From: Sphingomonas bacterium
GTDB taxonomy: Bacteria > Pseudomonadota > Alphaproteobacteria > Sphingomonadales > Sphingomonadaceae
Assembly (NCBI GenBank): GCA_030149245.1
Contig: JASBRX010000001.1
Location: 1-33,197 of the forward strand
DNA: 33,197 nucleotides
Direction of reading: 5' to 3'
Shown: piece after piece, positions 8,556 through 15,066 of the stretch
How the letters are laid out: each line of letters begins with the position of its first letter
Position numbering within the stretch: the first letter of the stretch is position 1
Program-made: the position numbers and the translations under genes
Notes under the pieces: generated by a model
What the model saw: the letters and a program-made list of their open reading frames with translations, nothing else
The model's database searches: none
Told to the model about the DNA's origin: nothing

Positions 8556-9175
8556 GGCAGCAGATCGGTCAGCGCGTCCATCAGTGACGCCGTGACGTCA
8601 TCCATGGTCCCCGAGGCGTCGACCAGCCGGACGCGGTCGGGCTCGGCCCCTGCGATGCGGCGGAACTGTGCGGCGACGGCGGCGTGGAAGTCCGGCCCGC
8701 GCGCGCCGAAGCGGTCGGCGGCCCCGCCGTCGCGCTCCAGCGACCGGGCATGGCCTGCGCCGTCGGGCAGGTCGAGCACGAGCGTTCGGTCGGGCAGCAG
8801 CCCCTTCGACCCGAAGCCGTGCAGCGCCAGGATCGCGGCGTCGTCGATGTCCTGCGCGCCCTGATAGGCGCGGGTGGAGTCGACATAGCGGTCGCACAGC
8901 ACCCAGCTGCCCGCCTCGACCGCGGGGCGGATCAGCTTTTCGACGTGATCCGCGCGGGCTGCGGCGAAGAGCAGCGTTTCGGTGTGCGCGCTCCAGCGGG
9001 TGACCGCGCCCTGCATCAACAGGCCGCGGATCGCCTCTGCCCCCTCGGTCCCGCCGGGTTCGCGGGTAAGCACGACATGGATGCCGCGCGCCTCAAGCGC
9101 GGCGGCGAGCCGTTTGGCCTGGGTCGACTTGCCCGCGCCCTCCCCGCCTTCGAGGCTGAGGAAGACGCCCCTCAC
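8552..9175 (-). CDS. tmk: thymidylate kinase
   Basis: Thymidylate kinase phosphorylates dTMP to dTDP with ATP, an essential step in dTTP supply. The 207 residues begin with the P-loop GGEGAGKST (10-18), then LTREPGGTEGAEAIR (DRH/TREPGGT-type substrate loop), VLCDRYVDSTRAYQGA (the DRY motif) and the LID region with GGAADRFGARG. All hallmarks are intact. The start codon is GTG, overlapping the carboxypeptidase stop as GTGA. Together with holB it forms a DNA-replication pair inside the larger string. Confidence 0.96.
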   Translation of the reverse strand: MRGVFLSLEGGEGAGKSTQAKRLAAALEARGIHVVLTREPGGTEGAEAIRGLLMQGAVTRWSAHTETLLFAAARADHVEKLIRPAVEAGSWVLCDRYVDSTRAYQGAQDIDDAAILALHGFGSKGLLPDRTLVLDLPDGAGHARSLERDGGAADRFGARGPDFHAAVAAQFRRIAGAEPDRVRLVDASGTMDDVTASLMDALTDLLP

Positions 9176-10347
9176 GCGCCGAACAGCGAGAGCAGGCCGG
9201 CCCAGATGCGGCCGAAGAAGCCAGCCTCACCGACATCGGCGGCGGCGACCAGCGGCAACCGCTGTTCGGGCAGACCGGGCGAGGTGACGACGAGGTCGGC
9301 GATGTGCTGGCCGGCCTTGATCGGGGCCTTGATCGGCCCTTGATAGACCACGGTCGCGCGCAGATTGGGGTTGGCGCCGGAGGGGATGGCGATGGCGAGA
9401 TCGCGCGGGGCGACGAGGCCGACCTGGGACGCGTCGCCCAGCTGGACATCGGCCTGTTCAACCGTGCGACCCTTGCTCACCAGCTTGCGCGAGGACCAGG
9501 CGCGGAAGCCCCAGTCCATGAACTTGACCGATTCCTCGATCCGCGCATTGAAGCTGTTCAGCCCGGCGACGACCATGACGAGGCGACGGCCATTCTGCTC
9601 CGCCGAACCGGTGAAGCCGTAACCGGCCTCCTCGGTATGCCCGGTCTTCAAGCCATCCGCCCCGCGCACGCGCCCCAGCAGCGGGTCGCGGTTTGCCTGC
9701 GTGATCGGCGCACCGCCCAGGGTGGTGCCGTAGGTGAAGCTCTCCTTGGAATAGAAGCGCTTGTAGAGATCGGCGTGGTTGGTGATCGTCAACTTGGCGA
9801 GCTTTGCCAGGTCACGGGCAGTCACCACGGTGCGGCCCTCGTCAGGCCAGCCATTCGACGTGCCGAAGCGGCTGGCGATGAGACCGATTTCCTTCGCCTT
9901 CTGGTTCATCAGGTTGACGAACGCTTCCTCGGTCCCGGCGATATGCTCGGCGAGCACGACGCAGGCGTCATTGCCCGACACAACGACGATACCGTTGAGC
10001 AGATTTTCGACGCTGACCTTCGAACCCGGCGACAGGAACATGGTCGAACCCGCTGACGGGCCATGCCATTTCCGCCAGGTTTCGGGCCGAACATCGGCCA
10101 TGTCGGACAGCTTGAGCTTGCCCTGCTTGATCAGGTCGAACGCGACATAGGCGGTCATCATCTTGGCCATCGACGCCGGCGGCATCGGGCGGTCGGCGTC
10201 CTTGGCATAGAGCACCGCGCCCGACGACAGATCCTCAAGATAGGCAACCGGGGCGGTCGTCTCGAACGGGGGCGTCTGCGCCGTGGCGGGCGCGAGCGCG
10301 AGGGAGACGGCAGTGGCGGCGAGGATCAGCTTCTTCATGGGGATCAT
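9172..10347 (-). CDS. dacC: D-alanyl-D-alanine carboxypeptidase (PBP5/6 type)
   Basis: This is a low-molecular-weight penicillin-binding protein that trims the terminal D-Ala from peptidoglycan stem peptides in the periplasm. After a signal peptide (cleavage near ATAQ-T, residues 21-25) the three serine-transferase motifs are complete: S59-M-A-K62, S124-G-N126 and K233-T-G235. A C-terminal beta-rich domain follows, ending in an amphipathic/hydrophobic tail (FGRIWAGLLSLFGA) of the kind that anchors PBP5-like proteins to the outer face of the inner membrane. An ATG nine bases downstream is an alternative start. It follows the RlpA-like gene by 21 bases, the rlpA-dacC order seen in many proteobacteria. 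The gene symbol follows family usage; dacA or dacF would be equally defensible. Confidence 0.94.
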   Translation of the reverse strand: MIPMKKLILAATAVSLALAPATAQTPPFETTAPVAYLEDLSSGAVLYAKDADRPMPPASMAKMMTAYVAFDLIKQGKLKLSDMADVRPETWRKWHGPSAGSTMFLSPGSKVSVENLLNGIVVVSGNDACVVLAEHIAGTEEAFVNLMNQKAKEIGLIASRFGTSNGWPDEGRTVVTARDLAKLAKLTITNHADLYKRFYSKESFTYGTTLGGAPITQANRDPLLGRVRGADGLKTGHTEEAGYGFTGSAEQNGRRLVMVVAGLNSFNARIEESVKFMDWGFRAWSSRKLVSKGRTVEQADVQLGDASQVGLVAPRDLAIAIPSGANPNLRATVVYQGPIKAPIKAGQHIADLVVTSPGLPEQRLPLVAAADVGEAGFFGRIWAGLLSLFGA

Positions 10348-10368
10348 AAGGTCCGCAGGTTTGAGGGT

Positions 10369-11211
10369 TCAGGGAATCGAGATGATGCGCGCATCGCCAT
10401 AACCGCGCCGCGCGACATCCGCACGCGCGCGTTCGGCGGCGCTGGTGTTGGGATAGGGGCCGATCTGCACGCGGTAGACGCCGCCGCCGGGTCGGACAAA
10501 GCCGCCCAGTTCATCGGCGAGCGCGCGAGCGCGCGCAGCGCTGGAGAGTGCGGCGACCTGCACGAACAGGCCGCGCGTTGCGGCCTGTGTGGGGCGCGGG
10601 GTCGGGCGGGTCGCCGGGCGGGTCGGGCGTTCCGCCGGGGTTGCGACGGGTTCGCGCGGTGTATCGCCAAGGCGGCGGCGCAATCCCGCAAGCAACGCTG
10701 GCGGGGCATCGGCGCGCATCGGCGCAGCCTGGCCGGCGGCGAGCAGGGTCGCATCCTGCCCGGTCACGGTAACGCGGCGGACGCGGACGGGCGGATTGCC
10801 GCTGACGCCCAGCTGACGCGCGGCCCCTCCCGAAAGCTCGATGAGGCCATTCCCCTGTCCACGGATCAGGATCAGGATCGTCTTGCCGCTGTCGAGCGCG
10901 GTGACCTCGGCATGGCTGCCCTGCGGCAGCACGCCGCTGAGCGCGAACACGCCCTCCCCCGCCCCCGCATAGCCGGCATAGCCGACGCGGTCATAGCGTT
11001 CCTCGCCGGGGCGCAGGCGCGAGCTGCCCTGCGGGCCCTCGCCGGTCGCGGGACTGCCCTCGGGCGCGCCATAGCCTGCGCCGGGGCCAGCCGGAGCCTC
11101 TGCCTGCGGCGCGGCAGGCGCCGGCGGCAGTTCCTCCAGATCGTCGCGCCCGCCAAAGCCGCACCCGCCCAGCAGCGCGGCCATGGCGATGACCCTAATG
11201 TTCGACTTCAT
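10369..11211 (-). CDS. RlpA-like SPOR-domain lipoprotein, apparently catalytically degenerate
   Basis: RlpA proteins are outer-membrane lipoproteins that bind or cleave stripped glycan strands at the septum. This 280-residue protein has a lipobox ending at Cys17 (LLGGC), a Pro/Ala/Gly linker, a double-psi beta-barrel-like region (about 65-160) and a C-terminal SPOR domain (214-280) that should bind denuded septal peptidoglycan. The barrel is recognisable from GEERYDRVGYAGYAG, ALDSGKTILILI and ELSGGAARQLGV, but the usual NDRGPF block reads RGQGNG and the acid/histidine residues expected in active RlpA are missing. It is therefore probably a structural or septal-binding protein. The start at 11211 gives the lipobox its proper position and overlaps the transglycosylase end by 17 bases; a longer reading from 11238 would not. 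Confidence 0.85.
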   Translation of the reverse strand: MKSNIRVIAMAALLGGCGFGGRDDLEELPPAPAAPQAEAPAGPGAGYGAPEGSPATGEGPQGSSRLRPGEERYDRVGYAGYAGAGEGVFALSGVLPQGSHAEVTALDSGKTILILIRGQGNGLIELSGGAARQLGVSGNPPVRVRRVTVTGQDATLLAAGQAAPMRADAPPALLAGLRRRLGDTPREPVATPAERPTRPATRPTPRPTQAATRGLFVQVAALSSAARARALADELGGFVRPGGGVYRVQIGPYPNTSAAERARADVARRGYGDARIISIP

Positions 11212-12250
11212 CGGCCAGCAGCCCCACCGAAAGCGCATAGAAATTCGAGCAATTATAATCGAGGATCACGCGGTAATTGCCGGTGAGCAGATAGGCGGTC
11301 TTGCCCGGCCCGTCCGGCTCCAGCAGAGTCGCCTGAATGTGATCCGCCGGCCAGCGCCCCGATTGCGGGACCACGCCTAGCGCGCGCCACTCGGCCATCG
11401 TCCGCCATTGCGAATGCCGTTCGAACACGCGGGTGCAGCGCGTCGGCACGGTGCGGTTGACCAGCGACGCGCGATTGAGGTCTCCCGGCACATTGACCGC
11501 GACCCCCCAAGGCTGGCCCGGACGCCAGCCCGACGCGACGAAATAATTGGCGATCGACGCCAGCGTATCCGCCTCGTTCGACCAGATATTGGCCACGCCA
11601 TCGCCATCGCCGTCGCGGGCGAGGCGCAGATAGACCGAGGGCAGGAACTGCGGATAGCCGAACGCGCCCGCCCAGCTGCCCTTGAGCTGTTCGCGCGGGA
11701 CACCACGGTCGACCATCTTCATCGTCGCGATGAACTCGCCCGCGAACAGGGTGCGGCGGCGCCCTTCATAGGCGAGCGTGGCGAGGCTGCGCGGCAGGTC
11801 GAACCCGCCGGTATAGGCGCCGTAATTGGTCTCATGGCCGAAGATCGCGACCATGATCGACTCCGGCACCCCGGTTTCGCGCTCGACCCGCTCGAGCCGC
11901 GAGCGCAGGCGGCGATAGGTTTCGCGCCCGCGGTTGATCCGCGCGGCGTCAATATGGCGCGCCTTGTACGGCGCGAAATTGGGGATCGGCCCGGTCGAGC
12001 TGCCGCCCGGCTGGTCGCGGTCGAGTTCGACCACGCGCGGATTATAGGTCAGCGAAAGCAGCACCGCATCGAGCGTCCGCGCGCTCACGCCCTCGCGCAG
12101 GGCCTGCTCACGCAGGGGCCCGTTGATATAGGCCTGGAACCCCGCCTCATCCTGCGCCACCGCAGGCGCGCCGCCGACGCCGAGCGCCAGAACCGCCGTT
12201 CCGACCAAGATGAAGCGCCGTACATGGCCTGTGAAATTCCGCATGGCCAT
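11195..12250 (-). CDS. lytic murein transglycosylase, MltB family
   Basis: The enzyme cleaves the MurNAc-GlcNAc bond with formation of 1,6-anhydro-MurNAc. The 351 residues begin with a signal peptide (hydrophobic run 13-32, AVAQ cleavage) and contain the SLT_2/MltB fold. The catalytic glutamate is Glu140 in FGHETNYGAYTGG, followed by SWAGAFGYPQFLPSVYL and RDGDGDGVANIWSNEADTLAS. There is no lipobox, so it is a soluble periplasmic form. The usual C-terminal peptidoglycan-binding domain is absent; the protein ends in the NYRVILDYNCSNFYALSVGLLAD block typical of MltB. It is the first gene of the ten-gene string, and its upstream region is the left arm of the duplicated tRNA-Ser segment. Confidence 0.93.
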   Translation of the reverse strand: MAMRNFTGHVRRFILVGTAVLALGVGGAPAVAQDEAGFQAYINGPLREQALREGVSARTLDAVLLSLTYNPRVVELDRDQPGGSSTGPIPNFAPYKARHIDAARINRGRETYRRLRSRLERVERETGVPESIMVAIFGHETNYGAYTGGFDLPRSLATLAYEGRRRTLFAGEFIATMKMVDRGVPREQLKGSWAGAFGYPQFLPSVYLRLARDGDGDGVANIWSNEADTLASIANYFVASGWRPGQPWGVAVNVPGDLNRASLVNRTVPTRCTRVFERHSQWRTMAEWRALGVVPQSGRWPADHIQATLLEPDGPGKTAYLLTGNYRVILDYNCSNFYALSVGLLADEVEH

Positions 12251-12307
12251 TCTCTGCCACAGGGCGCGGCGGGCATGAACCCCCTTGGCAGCGGAATTTG
12301 CGCCCTC

Positions 12308-12336
12308 TTGCGGAAAACACGCCGAACAGCCTAAGG
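12308..12336 (+). promoter_or_regulatory. duplicated tRNA-Ser promoter (left copy)
   Basis: TTGCGG, a 17-base spacer and CTAAGG match the promoter in front of the intact tRNA-Ser at every position except one spacer base. It should still fire, producing an RNA that starts with half a tRNA and runs towards the kinase-like gene at 12522. Confidence 0.45.
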
Positions 12337-12348
12337 CGCATGCCGCGC

Positions 12349-12387
12349 GGAAGGGTGGCCGAGTGGTTTAAGGCAGCGGTCTTGAAA
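12349..12387 (+). pseudogene. truncated tRNA-Ser (5' half only)
   Basis: The acceptor 5' strand, D arm and anticodon 5' strand of tRNA-Ser are present, then the sequence diverges right after the loop bases CTTGAAA. No matching anticodon 3' strand, long variable arm or acceptor 3' strand follows. The 3' half is found only in the complete gene 730 bases downstream. This is the left remnant of a tRNA target split by an insertion. Confidence 0.85.
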
Positions 12388-12521
12388 GCGACCGGAGCAC
12401 GTCGTAGTCGGTAGCGTGACTGGAGAATGTTAAGGGACTAGCCGTTAAACCAGCGACGGTGTGACCCGTTCGAACTCCATTTCTTCGGCGACTTTGGCAG
12501 AATTAGTAGGCAGAAACTGGG
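12388..12521 (+). other. island left-end sequence, no gene seen
   Basis: These 134 bases follow the truncated tRNA. They include GTTCGAACTCC, reminiscent of a tRNA T-loop but without pairing flanks, and some short imperfect inverted repeats. I see no open reading frame and no recognisable terminator. The stretch would form the leader of the downstream gene if transcription starts at the duplicated tRNA promoter. Confidence 0.4.
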
Positions 12522-13007
12522 ATGTTTGATGCCGAAAGACCAATCATTGTCCTCGTTGGGCACTCAGGAGTCGGCAAATCAACCCTTGGCCCTCTGCTGG
12601 CGAACGCTTTCGGCTACACCTTTTTCGACATCGACCAAGAGATCGCGGACCTGCCAAATGTACGCAGACGTGATGCAGGCCTGAGGCGTGAAATTATCAG
12701 TGAATTGACGTTATTAAATGGCGTAGTGTTGGCGGCGGGTTGCCAGGACTTTTGCGATCAAATTATGACTCAAGACGTCAAGAGGAGAGTTTTTTCAGTG
12801 TGGATCACCGCAAACACCGATGGGCGGTCGGGGCGGACGGTGCAGATTTATACAGAATTCTATTGGCTTAGTACCATCGAACGAGATAGACTTTTCGGTT
12901 TTGCTGACTTGACTGTCAAACTTGGTTCCTTAGAAATTTCTGAAGCAAGTGAATTGCTCATACATTCGGTCAAGACAGCTCTTTCACGCCAAAGTCGGCA
13001 GGCATGA
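12522..13007 (+). CDS. divergent shikimate-kinase-like P-loop protein
   Basis: This 161-residue P-loop protein has the size and layout of shikimate kinase. It shows Walker A GHSGVGKST (13-21), the FFDIDQEIAD block with the DxD substrate aspartates (36-38), GLRREIISEL, and a final RDRLFGFADLTVKLG block like the conserved shikimate-kinase C-terminus. The key substrate-binding Gly triplet after the central strand is replaced: VVLAAGCQ instead of the usual ATGGG. Activity as AroK is therefore doubtful, and a housekeeping aroK probably exists elsewhere. Base composition is much more AT-rich than in neighbouring genes, with codons such as TTA, AGA and ATA, which points to transfer. It is the only gene between the two tRNA-Ser copies, and its stop codon lies inside the weakly repeated arm. 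Ribosome binding is weak (CTGGG). Confidence 0.75.
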   Translation: MFDAERPIIVLVGHSGVGKSTLGPLLANAFGYTFFDIDQEIADLPNVRRRDAGLRREIISELTLLNGVVLAAGCQDFCDQIMTQDVKRRVFSVWITANTDGRSGRTVQIYTEFYWLSTIERDRLFGFADLTVKLGSLEISEASELLIHSVKTALSRQSRQA

Positions 13008-13036
13008 ACCCTCCGAGGCGGTAAAATCACGCCGCA

Positions 13037-13117
13037 CTTGCGGAAAACACGTCGAACAGCCTAAGGCGCATGCCGCGCGGAAGGGTGGCCGAGTGGTTTA
13101 AGGCAGCGGTCTTGAAA
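13037..13117 (+). repeat. right copy of 81-bp direct repeat
   Basis: Partner of the copy at 12307-12387, offset by exactly 730 bases. It supplies the promoter and 5' half of the complete tRNA-Ser, so the insertion restored a working tRNA gene with the resident 3' half. Confidence 0.9.
13038..13066 (+). promoter_or_regulatory. tRNA-Ser promoter
   Basis: TTGCGG (13038-13043), a 17-base spacer and CTAAGG (13061-13066) lie 12 bases before the tRNA 5' end. The spacing is right for a stable-RNA promoter; the -10 box is weak by the E. coli consensus but resembles that of the tRNA-His gene in this window (TAAGCG). Confidence 0.5.
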
Positions 13118-13168
13118 ACCGCCGTAGGTGCAAGCCTACCGTGGGTTCGAATCCCACCCCTTCCGCCA
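13079..13168 (+). tRNA. tRNA-Ser (anticodon TGA)
   Basis: This is a class II tRNA with a long variable arm. The acceptor GGAAGGG pairs with CCCTTCC, the discriminator is G and CCA is encoded. The anticodon stem GCGGT/ACCGC encloses CTTGAAA, giving anticodon TGA (reads UCA and related serine codons). The variable arm GTAGGTGCAAGCCTAC and T arm GTGGGTTCGAATCCCAC are perfect stems. Its 5' half is duplicated upstream. Confidence 0.97.
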
Positions 13169-13240
13169 GCTGGCCGCTTCGGACCGAGCCCGCAGATCGG
13201 CGGAGCCTTTCCGGCCCCACCAACCTTACAAGCCGGCACC

Positions 13241-13834
13241 CTAGTCCGGATTGACCGGGTACTCGCCATCGCTGCAAATATAATAGCCCATCACCAGATA
13301 GGGCTGAAGATTGGGGTGCGGATCGACGGATTGTGTGGCTGTGCCGTAAGCGACCGAAACATTCATCCCCAATTGGGTCTTGTCGCTCGCGCCCAACGGC
13401 GGCGTATCAAACGCGGCAATGGTCTTGGCCGCGCTGGTCATCGCCCGGCTCAGCAGTGAAGCCCCAACCCCGTTGGTTGCGCCCGCGACGCTCGTCATGC
13501 CCGTTGTCGATGCACCGGACAGCTTGGCGTTGAATTGGTGGTTGTGCGACGGGGCCTGTGCGTTGGTCAGGGTCACCGTTTCCTGCCCAACCTTTGCGGC
13601 AAACACGAACGGCTGGCTTGTCGGGGAGGACGCGCCGGCGTTCACCGGTATGCGTCCGTTCAAATTGGGGAGATTGAAGTAATTCCGGCCATCGCCACCA
13701 AACCGGTTGCCCAACAGCGCGTACAGCGCCTGATACTCACGAATGGTCGCTTGCTGACCACTGCATGCCAACCACCCGATCGGCGCATAGCCATAGGGAA
13801 ACATGCGAATTTCACCAATAAATGCGTCTGCCAT
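13241..13834 (-). CDS. phage-tail-collar domain protein (microcystin-dependent-protein type), third of three
   Basis: This 197-residue member of the tail-collar (PF07484-like) family is annotated in many bacteria as microcystin-dependent protein (MdpB). The conserved head reads ADAFIGEIRMFPYGYAP, followed by the x-C-x-G turn (ACSGQ), REYQALYALLGN, RFGGDGRNYFNLPNLNGR, the APSHNHQF histidine block and PHPNLQPYLVMGYYI near the end. These are collar modules found in trimeric tail-fibre proteins. There is no signal peptide. The name comes from an expression phenotype in cyanobacteria, so no enzyme activity is implied. A GGAGG stands before the ATG. The gene lies 20 bases after the second member, and all three are probably one operon. 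Confidence 0.88.
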   Translation of the reverse strand: MADAFIGEIRMFPYGYAPIGWLACSGQQATIREYQALYALLGNRFGGDGRNYFNLPNLNGRIPVNAGASSPTSQPFVFAAKVGQETVTLTNAQAPSHNHQFNAKLSGASTTGMTSVAGATNGVGASLLSRAMTSAAKTIAAFDTPPLGASDKTQLGMNVSVAYGTATQSVDPHPNLQPYLVMGYYICSDGEYPVNPD

Positions 13835-13854
13835 GACGGCCTCCCGAATATCAG

Positions 13855-14394
13855 TTAATCGGCGTAAACTGGGTACAGCCCCTGGACAGCGATCGCGTAG
13901 GACAGCACCAGGCTGGGCTGGACGTTGAGATGCGGTTGGTTCCCGCCGCCAGCGACCATCACCGTTTCGGCGTTCGTTTGCAGCACGGTGCCGGTTTGCG
14001 TCTGGTTGCAGTAATAATAGTTTCCGTTGACGTCCCCGGGGGCCAAGTTGGCGCCCGGCGTCAGGCTGGAGGCGCTTGTTTTGGTCACGGACACGGTATG
14101 GGAATGCGGCGGCACGGTCGCGGATGTCAGCTGCACCTGTTCGACCCCCACCTTGGTCCCCAGCGCATAGGTCGATCCGCCCGGCAGCGTGCCATAGTGT
14201 ACCGGAGTACGACCGCGCAGATCGGGAAGGTTGAAGGTGCTGACGCCGTCACCGCCATAGGTGGTGCCGATGAGCGCGAACAACGCCTGATAGTCTGACA
14301 CGCGCAACGAACGGCCGTCACACGGCATGAAATTGGCGGGTGCATATTGGTTGAAAGCAAACAGGCGAATCTCGCCGACAAAATATTCTGCCAT
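13855..14394 (-). CDS. phage-tail-collar domain protein, second of three
   Basis: This 179-residue paralogue has the same architecture: AEYFVGEIRLFAFNQYAP, PCDGRSLRVSDYQALFALIG, YGGDGVSTFNLPDLRGRTP, the PPHSHTV histidine block and a terminal NQPHLNVQPSLVLSYAIAV. The ATG at 14394 was chosen because GGAGGA precedes it and the conserved head begins at once; a longer reading from 14442 would run into the previous gene and has no family support. The three paralogues differ mainly in the central loop (here VTKTSASSLTPGANLAPGDV), which in tail fibres is the variable, surface-exposed part. It would act with its two neighbours, possibly as subunits of one fibre; that is inference. Confidence 0.88.
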   Translation of the reverse strand: MAEYFVGEIRLFAFNQYAPANFMPCDGRSLRVSDYQALFALIGTTYGGDGVSTFNLPDLRGRTPVHYGTLPGGSTYALGTKVGVEQVQLTSATVPPHSHTVSVTKTSASSLTPGANLAPGDVNGNYYYCNQTQTGTVLQTNAETVMVAGGGNQPHLNVQPSLVLSYAIAVQGLYPVYAD

Positions 14395-14423
14395 GGGTTC
14401 CTCCACGGATGAGGGGGACGAGG

Positions 14424-14984
14424 TCAGTTGCGCGACGGCCACAGGCCCTGGGTTGCGATGCAGATTTGCAGGCCCAGAACCGGCTGGCGATTTTCATGCG
14501 GGCCGCCGCCGCCCGATTGCGTGATCGTCGAACTATGGAGCGGCACCCAGTTGGCGTCGGTGGGAGACGTGGGCGCTGGCGCATACAGGCTGAACGGCTG
14601 TGCCGCCGCGGTTGCCGTCGCAACCCCGATATAGTTGCCCGCTGGGGCCTGAGACGTTGTCGAGGTCGACGTTGACGCCACGATCGCGTGGATGTGCGGC
14701 GGCGTTTGCGCCGCGGTCAGGGCGACCGATTCAGCCCCTCCGGTTTTGCCGAGCTGGAATATGGTTGCGCCCGGATCAGCTTGCCCGGTGCCAATGGCGA
14801 CGCGTCCGCGCAGATCGGGCAGCGCGAAATTGACCTTCCCATCCCCGCCGAAGGTGTTTTGGATCAACGCAAACAGCGCCTGATATTGCTGAACCGTCAG
14901 CAGCTGGCCATTGCAAGGCAGCCAGCCCCGCGGAACGCCTCCGAACGCAAAAACCCGCAACTCTCCCAAGAAGTTATCTGTCAT
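14424..14984 (-). CDS. phage-tail-collar domain protein, first of three
   Basis: This is the promoter-proximal gene of the trio, with 186 residues from the ATG at 14984, which has a strong GGAGGAG seven bases upstream. Family blocks are TDNFLGELRVFAFGGVP, PCNGQLLTVQQYQALFALI, TFGGDGKVNFALPDLRGR, TPPHIHAI and GGGGPHENRQPVLGLQICI. The serine/threonine-rich stretch VASTSTSTTSQAPAG in the centre is the variable region. No phage structural, lysis or integrase genes are nearby, so this is a stand-alone chromosomal cassette and not a prophage remnant. Its position just beyond the tRNA-Ser insertion spot makes horizontal arrival plausible. Confidence 0.88.
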   Translation of the reverse strand: MTDNFLGELRVFAFGGVPRGWLPCNGQLLTVQQYQALFALIQNTFGGDGKVNFALPDLRGRVAIGTGQADPGATIFQLGKTGGAESVALTAAQTPPHIHAIVASTSTSTTSQAPAGNYIGVATATAAAQPFSLYAPAPTSPTDANWVPLHSSTITQSGGGGPHENRQPVLGLQICIATQGLWPSRN

Positions 14985-15066
14985 TGCACTCTCCTCCGAC
15001 CGATGGGGCTCGACATGCTCCGGATAAGCGAGGCGTACGACGGGGCTGGTCAACTAAGCGGTTAAT

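Larger units (their letters stand above)
12307..12387 (+). repeat. left copy of 81-bp direct repeat (tRNA-Ser promoter and 5' half)
   Basis: These 81 bases recur at 13037-13117 with one difference (C at 12322, T at 13052). The identity starts at CTTGCGGAAAACACG and stops exactly after CTTGAAA in the tRNA anticodon loop. Weaker similarity continues leftwards to about 12272 / 13001 (both GGCATGAACC). A repeat boundary at a tRNA anticodon loop is the usual crossover position of several tyrosine integrases. Confidence 0.9.

Noticed and set aside
12522..13007. Housekeeping shikimate kinase aroK
   Set aside because: The GGG substrate motif is lost, the composition is alien, and aroB, its usual neighbour, is absent.
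12349..13168. Group I intron or spliced tRNA-Ser
   Set aside because: The sequence directly before the 3' half repeats the whole 5' half with promoter, so the downstream tRNA is complete and no splicing is needed.
13027..13269. Minus-strand frame reading GGIRTHGRLAPTAVFKTAALN
   Set aside because: It is the antisense translation of tRNA-Ser, a well-known spurious frame, not a protein gene.
13241..14984. Prophage or phage-tail-like particle
   Set aside because: Only three collar-domain genes are present; no tail tube, sheath, baseplate, holin, terminase or integrase genes accompany them.
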